From positions 2,232,001 to 2,296,000 of the forward strand of contig NC_015635.1 in assembly GCF_000270245.1 (NCBI RefSeq): a stretch of 64,000 nucleotides of DNA, read 5' to 3'. Below the pieces are notes generated by a model. The model did no database searches and was not told the origin of the DNA. It saw nothing but the letters and a program-made list of their open reading frames with translations. The position numbers and the translations under genes were made by a program. Source of the DNA: Microlunatus phosphovorus NM-1 (GTDB lineage Bacteria > Actinomycetota > Actinomycetes > Propionibacteriales > Propionibacteriaceae). Below are positions 53,974 to 61,488 of the stretch, one piece after another (positions within the stretch are counted from its first letter, which is position 1; each line of letters opens with the position of its first letter).

Positions 53974-54636
53974 TCAGTTGACGCGTACGGTGTCGACCAG
54001 CTCGGACAGATCGTCCGGGGGAGTCATGGCGAAGACCGCGAGCCAAGGACCGACAGCAACGGCCTGGTAGCCGGTCGCGCTGTCGGATCTGATCTTGACC
54101 TGGCCGCTGATGCCCGGATGGCCCTGGAAGGTGCCGTGCTTCGGCTTTTCGGCACCGGACAAGGCCTGCTCAACCAGGCCGCGGAGTTCGCGGTGGGCAT
54201 CGTCGTCGGTGGCCGGGGTCTTCTGCAGTTCGACCACGAAGACGCCGGCGGTCGTGCCGGCGCCTTGACCACAGGCCCAGCCGGTCATGCTCTTGATGAC
54301 CTTCTTAGCCCGCTTGTTGAGATCCATCGTCTGTGTTCGCGGCTTGGCACAGGGCAGGGTCCAACTGATCGCCCCATCCGCCGCGGTGACCGGGGTGGTG
54401 CCGGCGGAGGGCGGCGCGGCGCTGACGGTGCCAGAGCCGGGCGTCGGAGAGGCCGGTGCCGACTCGGTGGCAGCGCTCGAGGGACCTGGGCTCGAGGGAG
54501 CCGCACTCGTCGGGGCCGGCGTGCCGGACTGCTCGGGCTCGGCCGAGCCCGAGCAACTGGTGAGAGCCGCCATCGCGGCGATCGAGGTCAGGACCGAGAC
54601 AGCTGATCTGACGAATATGCGTGACTGGATGGGCAT
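53974..54636 (-). CDS. Secreted lipoprotein of unknown function
   Basis: 220 residues. Signal peptide with lipobox ALTSC (Cys 28), then a ~60-residue Ser/Pro/Thr-rich linker, then a globular domain of ~130 residues with two cysteines (LPCAKPRTQ, GWACGQGAG) and an ending GPWLAVFAMTPPDDLSELVDTV. I do not recognise the domain. Probably anchored outside the membrane. No close functional neighbours. Confidence 0.8.
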   Translation of the reverse strand: MPIQSRIFVRSAVSVLTSIAAMAALTSCSGSAEPEQSGTPAPTSAAPSSPGPSSAATESAPASPTPGSGTVSAAPPSAGTTPVTAADGAISWTLPCAKPRTQTMDLNKRAKKVIKSMTGWACGQGAGTTAGVFVVELQKTPATDDDAHRELRGLVEQALSGAEKPKHGTFQGHPGISGQVKIRSDSATGYQAVAVGPWLAVFAMTPPDDLSELVDTVRVN

Positions 54637-54734
54637 CCGCGAACTCTAGGCAACGAACGGGTCCATCCGAGGACGGGAAGGCTAGGAAAGGCTCGGAAAC
54701 ACAGGCCCTGCCCGGTAGCCAATCAGATTGGCAG

Positions 54735-54740
54735 TAGGAT
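54735..54740 (+). promoter_or_regulatory. -10 hexamer of a leaderless promoter (antitoxin)
   Basis: TAGGAT, 7 bases before ATG 54748; no ribosome site. Confidence 0.5.
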
Positions 54741-54747
54741 CGACGTT

Positions 54748-54963
54748 ATGTCGGCCGAGCCCAGCTATGAGAGGGCCTCTTGGACCATCCCGTCGGACGT
54801 CCTGGAGGCTGTGCGTAGGCATGCGCCGCGCGGAAAGGTGTCGGCGTACGTCGCCGACGCTCTCCGGCGTCAACTCGAACGCGACGAACTGGCCGAACTC
54901 GTCGATGAGTCCGGTCCACTTGATGATGCCCTTGTTCGTCGTTACGCGGACGAGATGCGGTGA
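54748..54963 (+). CDS. VapB-like antitoxin, orphaned
   Basis: 71 residues. An N-terminal strand and two helices (RASWTIPSDVLEAVRRHAP, SAYVADALRRQLERDELAEL) resemble ribbon-helix-helix antitoxins; the C-terminal part (DESGPLDDALVRRYADEM) would wrap the toxin. Its stop overlaps the GTG of a VapC remnant (GTGA), as in intact pairs. Because the toxin is deleted, this antitoxin has no partner here. Confidence 0.75.
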   Translation: MSAEPSYERASWTIPSDVLEAVRRHAPRGKVSAYVADALRRQLERDELAELVDESGPLDDALVRRYADEMR

Positions 54964-55063
54964 CTGACCCGACACTCCGCGTCGTCATCCTGGATTCGGA
55001 AGCATTGGCGACGATCTGCACCTGCTGACCGAGGGGCACGACGTGCGTGTGATCGGCCTCTGA
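54960..55063 (+). pseudogene. VapC (PIN-domain toxin) with internal deletion
   Basis: GTG 54960 begins TLRVVILDSEALA, the first strand and first acidic residue of a PIN domain, then stops at TGC-TGA (55026). In another frame the next bases read DDLHLLTEGHDVRVIGL and end at TGA 55063, which is a PIN-domain C-terminus. So about 100 central codons are gone, joined out of frame near 55005. Confidence 0.75.
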
Positions 55064-55067
55064 CGGG

Positions 55068-55112
55068 AGCAGCACGACTCCGCGAGGGTTCGAGCCCTCG
55101 CGGAGTGCTGCT
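55068..55112. terminator. Hairpin between VapC remnant and PrsW gene
   Basis: AGCAGCAC-gac-TCCGCGAGGG pairs with CCCTCGCGGAGTGCTGCT; 6-base loop TTCGAG. It ends 2 bases from the minus-strand PrsW stop, so it probably terminates that gene and any transcript from the antitoxin. Confidence 0.75.
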
Positions 55113-55113
55113 A

Positions 55114-56253
55114 TTAGGGGCCTGGAAACACATACGGACGCAGGATCTGCGTACGCACGAGCAGATCACCGACCTGCAGGGCAACCTTGGGATCCGGCGG
55201 CAGCGGCGAAGTCATCACCGCGTCGTGCAGGAAGGCCAACAGAGTCAGGTCGTTGGTGTAGGTCTCCATCAGCTGTTTGGCGGGGGCGCCGCCGTGCAGC
55301 TTGGCCGACCGGCAAGCGGCCCTTCGTGCCTGCAGGCTGCCTGCGAGGGCGATATCGGCTGGCGTGATCCAGCCGCGCTGCTGAGCGTCGGTGAGCGCTC
55401 GCTGGACGAGTCGCCCCTCGTTTCGCCGGGCTCGGGCCGCCAGCACGATGAGGACGGCCAGCGCCGGCAGCATGATCAGCACATACGCGATCAGGAAGCC
55501 GCGACCCTCGGCCACCATCGTGCTGCCGTTCCAGGTCGCGTGCAGCAGCACGGCGACCAGATAGCCGAGCAGGGGAGCGAGCACCTTGACCTGGAGGGTC
55601 CTGGCGGTCACCGCAACGCCGACGCCGATACCGATCGCGGACGTGAACAGCGGATGCGCGAACGGACTGAACAGCCCGCGGATGACCACGGTTGCCGCCA
55701 GTTCGTTCGGCCCACCGTCGGTCAACGCGCTGGAGTAGTACAAGACGTCCTCGGTGTAGGCGAAGCCGATACCGGCCAGGCACGCGTAGACGATGCTGTC
55801 GACGACGCCGTGCAGCTGAGCCGGACGTAGCCAGAACACCAGCACCAGGAACAGACCCTTGGCGAACTCCTCGGTCACCGGGGCGAACACCACGGCGCCC
55901 AGGAACTCTGATCGGCTGAAGGCCGACAGCAGGAACTGCGCCCCGGCGCCGATCAGCACCGCGGCGCTGCCGCCCCAGGCCAACGCCGCCCAGCGATAGC
56001 GGGCCGGCTCGGGTTCCCAACGGTCCAACCAGAAGAAGAACCAGATCAGCAGTGGAAACGAGGCGGCGGCCGCCAGAGCGGAGATCAGCACCGGACGGGG
56101 CCCGCCGACCATCAGCAGCAAGATGACCACCAGCACCAGTGCCAGCCCGAGGATGGCAATCGACAGTACGGTCAGCTTGGACCGCGGTCCGCGAGACTGC
56201 AGCACGGCCATGGCATTGGCGTCGTACGCCCAGGGAACGACCGGACCGGACAA
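55114..56253 (-). CDS. PrsW-family intramembrane metalloprotease
   Basis: 379 residues, about eight membrane helices. The PrsW motifs are all present: DRWEPEPARYRW, FAPVTEEFAKG (EExxK), GFAYTEDVLYY (ED), FAHPLFTSAIG (H) and LLHATWNG (H). In Bacillus PrsW cleaves an anti-sigma factor; no anti-sigma gene is nearby. TTG start with AGGAGG 6 bases upstream. A ~90-residue cytoplasmic tail follows the last helix. Confidence 0.93.
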   Translation of the reverse strand: MSGPVVPWAYDANAMAVLQSRGPRSKLTVLSIAILGLALVLVVILLLMVGGPRPVLISALAAAASFPLLIWFFFWLDRWEPEPARYRWAALAWGGSAAVLIGAGAQFLLSAFSRSEFLGAVVFAPVTEEFAKGLFLVLVFWLRPAQLHGVVDSIVYACLAGIGFAYTEDVLYYSSALTDGGPNELAATVVIRGLFSPFAHPLFTSAIGIGVGVAVTARTLQVKVLAPLLGYLVAVLLHATWNGSTMVAEGRGFLIAYVLIMLPALAVLIVLAARARRNEGRLVQRALTDAQQRGWITPADIALAGSLQARRAACRSAKLHGGAPAKQLMETYTNDLTLLAFLHDAVMTSPLPPDPKVALQVGDLLVRTQILRPYVFPGP

Positions 56254-56425
56254 CGGACGCCTCCTGTCGGGTGGATGCCGAAACGTGGTGGGCGGCTACC
56301 ACCCACCGCTGCTGCCGTCGACAACTCTAGAGACCCGAGGTTGTTGAGACTGGTTCGGTGGCAAGTGCCGGGCACGACGATGATGGGTCGCACCTGACCT
56401 GGTCGAGAAGGAGGAGAGCAAGCAC

Positions 56426-57364
56426 GTGCTCGGAGTGCTCGCCGGGTTCGTGACCATCGCCGCGGTCATCGGAGTCGGCGCCGCCCTGGCTCAATGGCGG
56501 ATCCTGGACGAAGGCGGCCAGCGGACGCTGATCCAACTCTCCTTCTTCGTGGCCAGTCCGTGTCTGATGGTCACAGTCCTCGGTGACACCGACGTCAGCC
56601 ACGTGTTCTCTGCCAACCTCGTCGCCTCCATCGGCAGCGTGCTCGTCTCGGCCGTTGTCTGGATCGGGTTGGCGCGCCTGGTGTGGCGCCGGAATCTGGG
56701 CGATACCGTCATCGGCACCTTCGCCTCCTGCTACGTCAACGCCGGCAACCTGGGTCTGCCCATCACCGCGTACGCGCTGGGCAACGTCGGCTACATCGTG
56801 CCGATGCTGCTGACCCAGATGCTGGTCCTGCAGCCGATCGGCCTGATGTTGCTCGACCTGGCCTCGGGTGCCGGCCGCGACATCTCCCGGCGAGACTGGC
56901 TCGTCTCGATGCTGACCCGGCCGTTTCGCAATCCGCTGACGGTCGGCGCGCTGGCCGGTCTGCTCCTCTCGATCACCGGCTTCGAGTTACCACGGCTCGT
57001 CGCCGATCCGCTCGAGTTGATTGCCGGAATGGCCATTCCCGGGATGCTGCTCGCGTACGGGGTGTCCCTGCGGATGGGTCCGCGGCCGGGGTCGGGGGAG
57101 CAGAGCAGCCAAGTTGCGACGATCGTCGCTCTGAAACTCGTCGTCCAGCCGTTGGTCGCCATCCTGATCGCCAAGTTTGCCCTGGGCCTCGAGGGGCAGG
57201 ACGTCTTCGCCGTGGCCGTGGTGGCCGGACTGCCGACCGCGCAGAACGTGTTCACCCATGCCGTTCGATACCAGCGTGCGGTCATCCTGGCCAGGGACGC
57301 GATCATTCTCACCACGATTCTGGCCGTACCGGCGCTGATCGTGATCGCCGCCTTGCTCGCCTGA
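56426..57364 (+). CDS. AEC-family (auxin efflux carrier-like) transporter
   Basis: 312 residues with ten predicted helices in two halves: LSFFVASPCLMVTVL and CYVNAGNLGLPITAYALGN in the first, and IPGMLLAYGVSLRMGP and AGLPTAQNVFTHAVRYQ in the second. These crossover motifs mark AEC permeases, which move small organic acids such as malate or malonate. GTG 56426 with AGGAGGAG upstream. It may be unrelated to the sugar locus after it. Confidence 0.9.
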   Translation: MLGVLAGFVTIAAVIGVGAALAQWRILDEGGQRTLIQLSFFVASPCLMVTVLGDTDVSHVFSANLVASIGSVLVSAVVWIGLARLVWRRNLGDTVIGTFASCYVNAGNLGLPITAYALGNVGYIVPMLLTQMLVLQPIGLMLLDLASGAGRDISRRDWLVSMLTRPFRNPLTVGALAGLLLSITGFELPRLVADPLELIAGMAIPGMLLAYGVSLRMGPRPGSGEQSSQVATIVALKLVVQPLVAILIAKFALGLEGQDVFAVAVVAGLPTAQNVFTHAVRYQRAVILARDAIILTTILAVPALIVIAALLA

Positions 57365-57398
57365 CCCTGGCCGAGCGCAGAGGAGGAGTGATAAAATG

Positions 57399-57426
57399 GA
57401 CAGTGGTCGGACCTCTTTCCACTGTC
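57399..57426 (+). promoter_or_regulatory. Candidate operator upstream of the Gfo/Idh/MocA gene
   Basis: Inverted repeat GACAGTGG (57399-57406) and CCACTGTC (57419-57426) with a 12-base spacer that contains TCGGACC. Preceded by the AT-rich GATAAAAT. It could bind a regulator or form a small leader hairpin. Confidence 0.45.
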
Positions 57427-57482
57427 ACCGTTCGGCCATGCGCGAGAGCCTCTACACAAGCCCCTATCAACGAAGGAAACTC

Positions 57483-58640
57483 ATGCCTTGCGAAACCGTC
57501 CGCTGCGCCGTTGTCGGCCTGGTGCAGGGACTCGAAGACGTCTACACGACTCTTCACCACCCGCGGTACACGCTGGTTGCCGTGTGCGACCAGAACCCAC
57601 AGCGCTGGCGTTGGCTGACTGGCGAGGAGGATGTCGACAAGGTCGACGAGAGCGCGGCGCTGTTCCCGCATCACAAGGAGTGGGTACGCGAGTCTCGCAA
57701 GGCGGCGGGCTTTGCAGACGTCGAGTACCTCCCTGACTTCGACGACGTGCTCGCGCGCGACGACATCGACGCCGTGATTCTCGTGCTGCCAGACCTCTTG
57801 CATGCCGAGTATGCGATCAAGGCGCTGGAGGCCGGCAAGGACGTGCTGTCGACCAAGCCGATGGCCCGCACGCTGGACGAGGCGTTCGCCATCGCCGATA
57901 GCGCGCGTCAGCATCCGAACCACTTCATGCTCGGTTTCCAGGTGAGCTACAGCGGTTTCGCGACGGCGGTGCGTGAGGTCATTGCGACCGGCGAGATCGG
58001 CACTCCGCGTCAGCTTCGCTTCGACTTCGACCGCGGTCCGTGGCGCCCGGTTCATCGCAAGAAGTACGCCGAGGTGGACGGCTCGATGATCAAGGAGGGC
58101 GTCCACTGGCTCGACATGATCTACCGGCTGAGCGGTGAGCTGCCCTGGCGGGCGATCGCCGGATTCGGCGGCCAGGAGACCTTCCCGGACGACTTCGAGT
58201 TCGAGGACAGCGGCGTGCTGATCATCGACTACCCGGGCTTCCGTGCCGCGCACACCTTCAGCTACTTCCGGCAGCCTCTGACCCGTTCCGAGGACTTCCT
58301 GCTGATCGGTGACAAGGGAACGATCCGCGGCACGTTCGAGCAGTTCGCCGTCGAGACCGACGCCGGCACCCGGACGATTGTGCCGACCACGAGTCCGCTG
58401 CCCGCGCAGTACCACAACGGCTACTACGAGATGGCCGATGCCTTCGCGGCAGCTGTTCTCGACGGGATCGAGCCTTACACGAACTGGCGGACCGGGCTGG
58501 AGAACATGCTCACCTGCCATGCGGCACAGGTCGCCGTGGCGGGCAACACGATGGTCACCCGCGAGTCTCTTGCCGACCTCGATTGGCGAGTCAAGTTCGG
58601 CCAGGAGACCAGCTCGGCCGCGCAGCTGATCGAGGCCTGA
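57483..58640 (+). CDS. Gfo/Idh/MocA-family protein; candidate NAD+-dependent sulfoquinovosidase
   Basis: 385 residues. N-terminal dinucleotide-binding half (CAVVGLVQG), STKP with Lys125 in the place of the family EKP motif, and EGVHWLDMI (His208, Asp211), the usual H-x2-D pair. Most relatives oxidise sugars or cyclitols with NAD+. In Arthrobacter a branch of this family (SqgA, GH188) hydrolyses sulfoquinovosides by transient oxidation. This gene starts a sulfo-EMP locus that lacks a YihQ-type glycosidase in view, so that role is a reasonable inference, not proven. ATG 57483 has AAGGAAA upstream. Confidence 0.85.
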   Translation: MPCETVRCAVVGLVQGLEDVYTTLHHPRYTLVAVCDQNPQRWRWLTGEEDVDKVDESAALFPHHKEWVRESRKAAGFADVEYLPDFDDVLARDDIDAVILVLPDLLHAEYAIKALEAGKDVLSTKPMARTLDEAFAIADSARQHPNHFMLGFQVSYSGFATAVREVIATGEIGTPRQLRFDFDRGPWRPVHRKKYAEVDGSMIKEGVHWLDMIYRLSGELPWRAIAGFGGQETFPDDFEFEDSGVLIIDYPGFRAAHTFSYFRQPLTRSEDFLLIGDKGTIRGTFEQFAVETDAGTRTIVPTTSPLPAQYHNGYYEMADAFAAAVLDGIEPYTNWRTGLENMLTCHAAQVAVAGNTMVTRESLADLDWRVKFGQETSSAAQLIEA

Positions 58641-58643
58641 CCT

Positions 58644-59261
58644 GTGACATTCGCTGCGTCGGAGCTGATCGTTCCCAGCGGGTGGGTCGGTGTCCCCACC
58701 CGTCAGCTCATCAATGCGCGATCGGGCTCCGCGCTGTGGATGTCAACCGCTGTCCAGCTCGTCCGCGCGGACGACAGACTGGTGGCCAGGTTCGTCTGCG
58801 CGGCGCGGAGCATTCGAGCCACGATGACGCACTACAAGGACAAGGTCTGGCAGGAGGGGGCCGTCCAGGTCTATCTGCGTCCGCCCGGCGATCCGCGCCT
58901 CTACGAGTTTCAACTGAGCCCGCTCGGCACGACGCGCGACCTCCTGGTCCACGACCCGGGAACCCCCGCTCAGGTCTTCGACGATTCCTGGTCCTGCGAG
59001 GGTCTCGCGACCGCCGCGTGGATCCATCGCGACGAGGATGGCAAGGTCGAGGGGTGGGAGGCAGCCTTCATGATCCCGTTGGCGGCGATGGTGGGTGCAG
59101 ACGTGGCATCTGCGGCTGGCTGGCGGGTGGGCGTCTTCCGGCTCGAGTACGACCCGGTGGAGTTCGGCGCTCTTGCCGCGGACCCCACGGCTGGCGCCCA
59201 CGCGGACGTGTTCCTGGTGGATCTGGACAGCTGGGTAGCGAGGGCCACGAGCAGCGTCTGA
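58644..59261 (+). CDS. CBM9-like carbohydrate-binding/DOMON-type protein
   Basis: 205 residues. WQEGAVQVYLRPPGDPRLYEF and a later GWEAAFMIPL follow the pattern of stand-alone CBM9-type domains (W-x-D/E-x-V-x-v-f-l-x-P, then Y-x-F/e). No signal peptide, so it is probably cytosolic. GTG 58644 is 3 bases after the Gfo/Idh/MocA stop, so the two are one operon. Its job is unknown; a role in sugar-substrate handling is inferred from position. Confidence 0.7.
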   Translation: MTFAASELIVPSGWVGVPTRQLINARSGSALWMSTAVQLVRADDRLVARFVCAARSIRATMTHYKDKVWQEGAVQVYLRPPGDPRLYEFQLSPLGTTRDLLVHDPGTPAQVFDDSWSCEGLATAAWIHRDEDGKVEGWEAAFMIPLAAMVGADVASAAGWRVGVFRLEYDPVEFGALAADPTAGAHADVFLVDLDSWVARATSSV

Positions 59262-59288
59262 AGTCGACGAGCAGTGTCTGACGTCACT

Positions 59289-59326
59289 GTGCCGTGTCAG
59301 GTCAGGAACCTGACCTGACACGGCAC
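59289..59326. terminator. Bidirectional terminator with perfect 18-bp stem
   Basis: GTGCCGTGTCAGGTCAGG and its exact complement around a 2-base loop (AA), between the convergent CBM9-like and isomerase genes. Confidence 0.85.
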
Positions 59327-59339
59327 CTCGCTGGCTCCG

Positions 59340-60578
59340 TCAGAGTACGGAGTCGAGAAGACCTGCGGCGAGGGCCGGAGCCATCGCCGGGGCCAGGGGG
59401 AGCCGGGGCACGAGCAGGCAGTGCATCAGGTGATAGATGTCCGGCTTGCCATCCCAGACTTCCTGGGTCGGTCGATTGTCCGGGTCGAGTTCCTGATGCC
59501 AGGAGCCGCCCTCCATGTCCATCAGGTACGTGCGCGCATAGTCCCAGAAGCGCTCGTACCACTGGTCGTATTTCTGATCGCCAGTCTCGCGGTAGAGCGC
59601 CGCAGCGCCACCCATCGCCTCCACGACGACCCACCGGATGCGCTCTCGGACAATCGGCTGCCCGTCCCAGCCGACGGTGTAGACGAAGCCGCGCTTGCCG
59701 TCCGGCTCCCAGGCATCCCGGACCGCCGCGTCGAACAGGCCAGCCGCGTCTTCGACGAGCCAGTCCGGCGCCTCCATGCCACGCGCTCGGAGGCTGTCCT
59801 TCAGCGAGATCAGCAGCCGAGACCATTCGGTCCAGTGCCCCGGAGTTCCGCCGTAGGCGCGAAATCGGTGGGCCCGATTCTCGGAGTTGTAGTCGAACAG
59901 CGGCGTCCACGATTCGTCGAAGTGCTCGACCACGCGATAGCTGTTGTTCCGCGCCACACCGTGAATGATCCGCTGCGCGATGGTGAGTGCCCGATCCAGC
60001 CACTTGTGGTCGCCAGTGACATCGGCGACCACCAGGAACGCTTCGACGGCATGCATGTTCACGTTGCCGCCGCGGTAGGCCTCGGTCTCAGTGAAGGTCT
60101 CGTTCCAGAGCTCGCGGCACATCTGCTCGCTCTCACTCCAGTAGTAGCGCTCGATCACCTCGATCGCTCGGTCGAGAAGCTTGTGCGCCTCAGGCCGCCC
60201 GGCAGCACTCGCGCTGGCCGCGCCGAGAAGCACGAAGAAGTGGGCGTACCCGGGCTTGTCTCGCTCCACCGGTCCGTCCTCGTTGACTGAGGAATACCAA
60301 CCGTCGTTGGTCTGATCCCAGAAGTGCCTGGTCAGCGCCTCGATGCCGTGATCGGCAAGCACCCCGGCACCCGGACGACCGAGCAGGGACGCCAGGGAGT
60401 AGACATGGATCATCCTCGCCGTGATCCACAACTGAGTCGGCATGTCGCCACGAACGACGCCTTGGTTGCTGAGCCAGCCGAAACCGGTGGGCACCACGGC
60501 GTTCCGTCCGAACTCGAATGTTCGATCTGCTTCCGTCTCCAACCAGCGTGCGTGCGCCGGAGATGACAGCCATGCCAT
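59340..60578 (-). CDS. yihS: Sulfoquinovose isomerase (YihS-type, AGE family)
   Basis: 412 residues, the length of E. coli YihS. It converts sulfoquinovose to sulfofructose, the first step of sulfo-EMP. The (alpha/alpha)6-barrel active-site residues fall at the same numbers as in E. coli: His176 ([10 protein letters not shown]), His248 and Glu251 ([10 protein letters not shown]) and His383 (DIYHLMHC). The whole N-terminus ([25 protein letters not shown]) is also YihS-like rather than mannose-isomerase or GlcNAc-epimerase-like. Convergent with the Gfo/CBM9 operon. Confidence 0.92.
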   Translation of the reverse strand: MAWLSSPAHARWLETEADRTFEFGRNAVVPTGFGWLSNQGVVRGDMPTQLWITARMIHVYSLASLLGRPGAGVLADHGIEALTRHFWDQTNDGWYSSVNEDGPVERDKPGYAHFFVLLGAASASAAGRPEAHKLLDRAIEVIERYYWSESEQMCRELWNETFTETEAYRGGNVNMHAVEAFLVVADVTGDHKWLDRALTIAQRIIHGVARNNSYRVVEHFDESWTPLFDYNSENRAHRFRAYGGTPGHWTEWSRLLISLKDSLRARGMEAPDWLVEDAAGLFDAAVRDAWEPDGKRGFVYTVGWDGQPIVRERIRWVVVEAMGGAAALYRETGDQKYDQWYERFWDYARTYLMDMEGGSWHQELDPDNRPTQEVWDGKPDIYHLMHCLLVPRLPLAPAMAPALAAGLLDSVL

Positions 60579-60625
60579 GTGACCCTCGTTCCGCTAGAGA
60601 TCCAGCCTCGATCTGATAATAACTC

Positions 60626-60656
60626 AACATCAAATGTTAGAGATACAACGTATTGT
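60626..60656 (-). promoter_or_regulatory. Candidate operators upstream of the isomerase gene
   Basis: AACAT-caa-ATGTT (60626-60638) and ACAA-cgta-TTGT (60645-60656) lie in an AT-rich pocket 48-78 bases before the isomerase ATG. They are plausible sites for the (now broken) DeoR-type repressor or another regulator. Confidence 0.4.
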
Positions 60657-60692
60657 GGTGAATCGGTCGCAGGGGTGGACTCGATCGACGGC

Positions 60693-61105
60693 TTAGTGTT
60701 TGATCTTCGACACAAGGACCAGGTCGACATCAAGGGCATCGCCCCGTTCCCGCAGCTCTGCGGGAACGGGGCCGTTCGTGACGATGCTCGACAGCGCGTC
60801 GAGGTCGACCAGCTTCACCGGAGCGGTGTGGGTCAGCTTGGCACCGTCGACAAGCAGCACGACGCGCGACGCCCGTTGAATGAGTGCGGATTTGATGGGG
60901 GACTCGCGGTCACCACGCAGGTACGTGCCGGTGGCGTCGATGCTGTTGGCACCGAGAAAACACACATCCACCGAGAGCTCCAGCGCCGCGGCGGTGGAGC
61001 GCGGAGCGCGCTGATCGAGGCAAACCCTGAGCGTTGCAACTCGGCCAGGATCGCCGCTGCGCGCTCCTCGACCGTCATCCGTGGGGCTTGCGTCTCGGTC
61101 ACCAA
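60693..61105 (-). pseudogene. DeoR-family (YihW-like) regulator with internal deletion and frameshift
   Basis: From ATG 61105: TVEERAAAILAELQRSGFAS, the first helix of a DeoR helix-turn-helix, then the frame breaks near 61015. Another frame continues with VDVCFLGANSIDATGTYLRG, SALIQRASRVVLLVDGAKL and the usual DeoR ending to 60693. About 110 codons (rest of the HTH and half of the sugar-phosphate sensor) are missing from a gene of normally ~250 codons. YihW, the E. coli sulfo-EMP repressor, is of this family. Confidence 0.85.
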
Positions 61106-61160
61106 GTCTGGCCCCTCATGGGGAGGATATTACACGTTCGAAATGCGACACGAATCGATG

Positions 61161-61188
61161 TTGACTTAACACCAGGCTGTGTTACGTT
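61161..61188 (+). promoter_or_regulatory. Promoter with overlapping operator for the kinase/aldolase operon
   Basis: TTGACT (61161-61166), 16-base spacer, TACGTT (61183-61188), then 6 bases to ATG 61195: a leaderless promoter. TAACAC-caggct-GTGTTA (61167-61184) is an inverted repeat lying exactly across the spacer, a likely repressor site. Confidence 0.75.
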
Positions 61189-61194
61189 ACCGAC

Positions 61195-61477
61195 ATGGCC
61201 CAGGCTTTCGGAGTGGACCGGGGCGTTGACCCAGGTGCCAACCTTCTCTGTCGAGGTCGTCAGCACCCTCGGGGCGGGCGATGTCTTCCACGGTGCGCTG
61301 GTCGCCGCGCTGGCCGACGATCATCCACTTCCCGATGCCGTATGCCGCGCGAACGCCACGGCGGCGCTGTCTTGCCGAGTGCTCGACGGTCGAGGGGCGA
61401 TCCCCACCTTGTCCGAGCTCAACACCTTCCTGGCCAGCCAGCCGGATCCATCGGCTGCTTCGTCCGATCTCACCTAG
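61195..61477 (+). pseudogene. PfkB-family sugar kinase (YihV-like), N-terminal two thirds deleted
   Basis: The leaderless ATG 61195 is kept, but after about 13 codons the kinase sequence resumes in another frame at VPTFSVEVVSTLGAGDVFHG (GAGD catalytic loop), and runs through CRANATAALSCRVLDGRGAI to TAG 61477. About 200 residues, including the sugar-binding site, are absent. Read from 61195, the other frame is open straight through into the aldolase. The position matches the sulfofructose kinase of sulfo-EMP operons. Confidence 0.85.
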
Positions 61478-61488
61478 GAGTGACCTCA

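Noticed and set aside
55080-55112. tRNA gene (GGTTCGAGCCC looks like a T-arm)
   Set aside because: There is no acceptor, D or anticodon arm; it is the loop of a terminator hairpin.
60491-60516. LexA box inside the isomerase gene (TCGAATGTTCGA)
   Set aside because: The half-sites lack the 4-base spacer and it lies within coding DNA.
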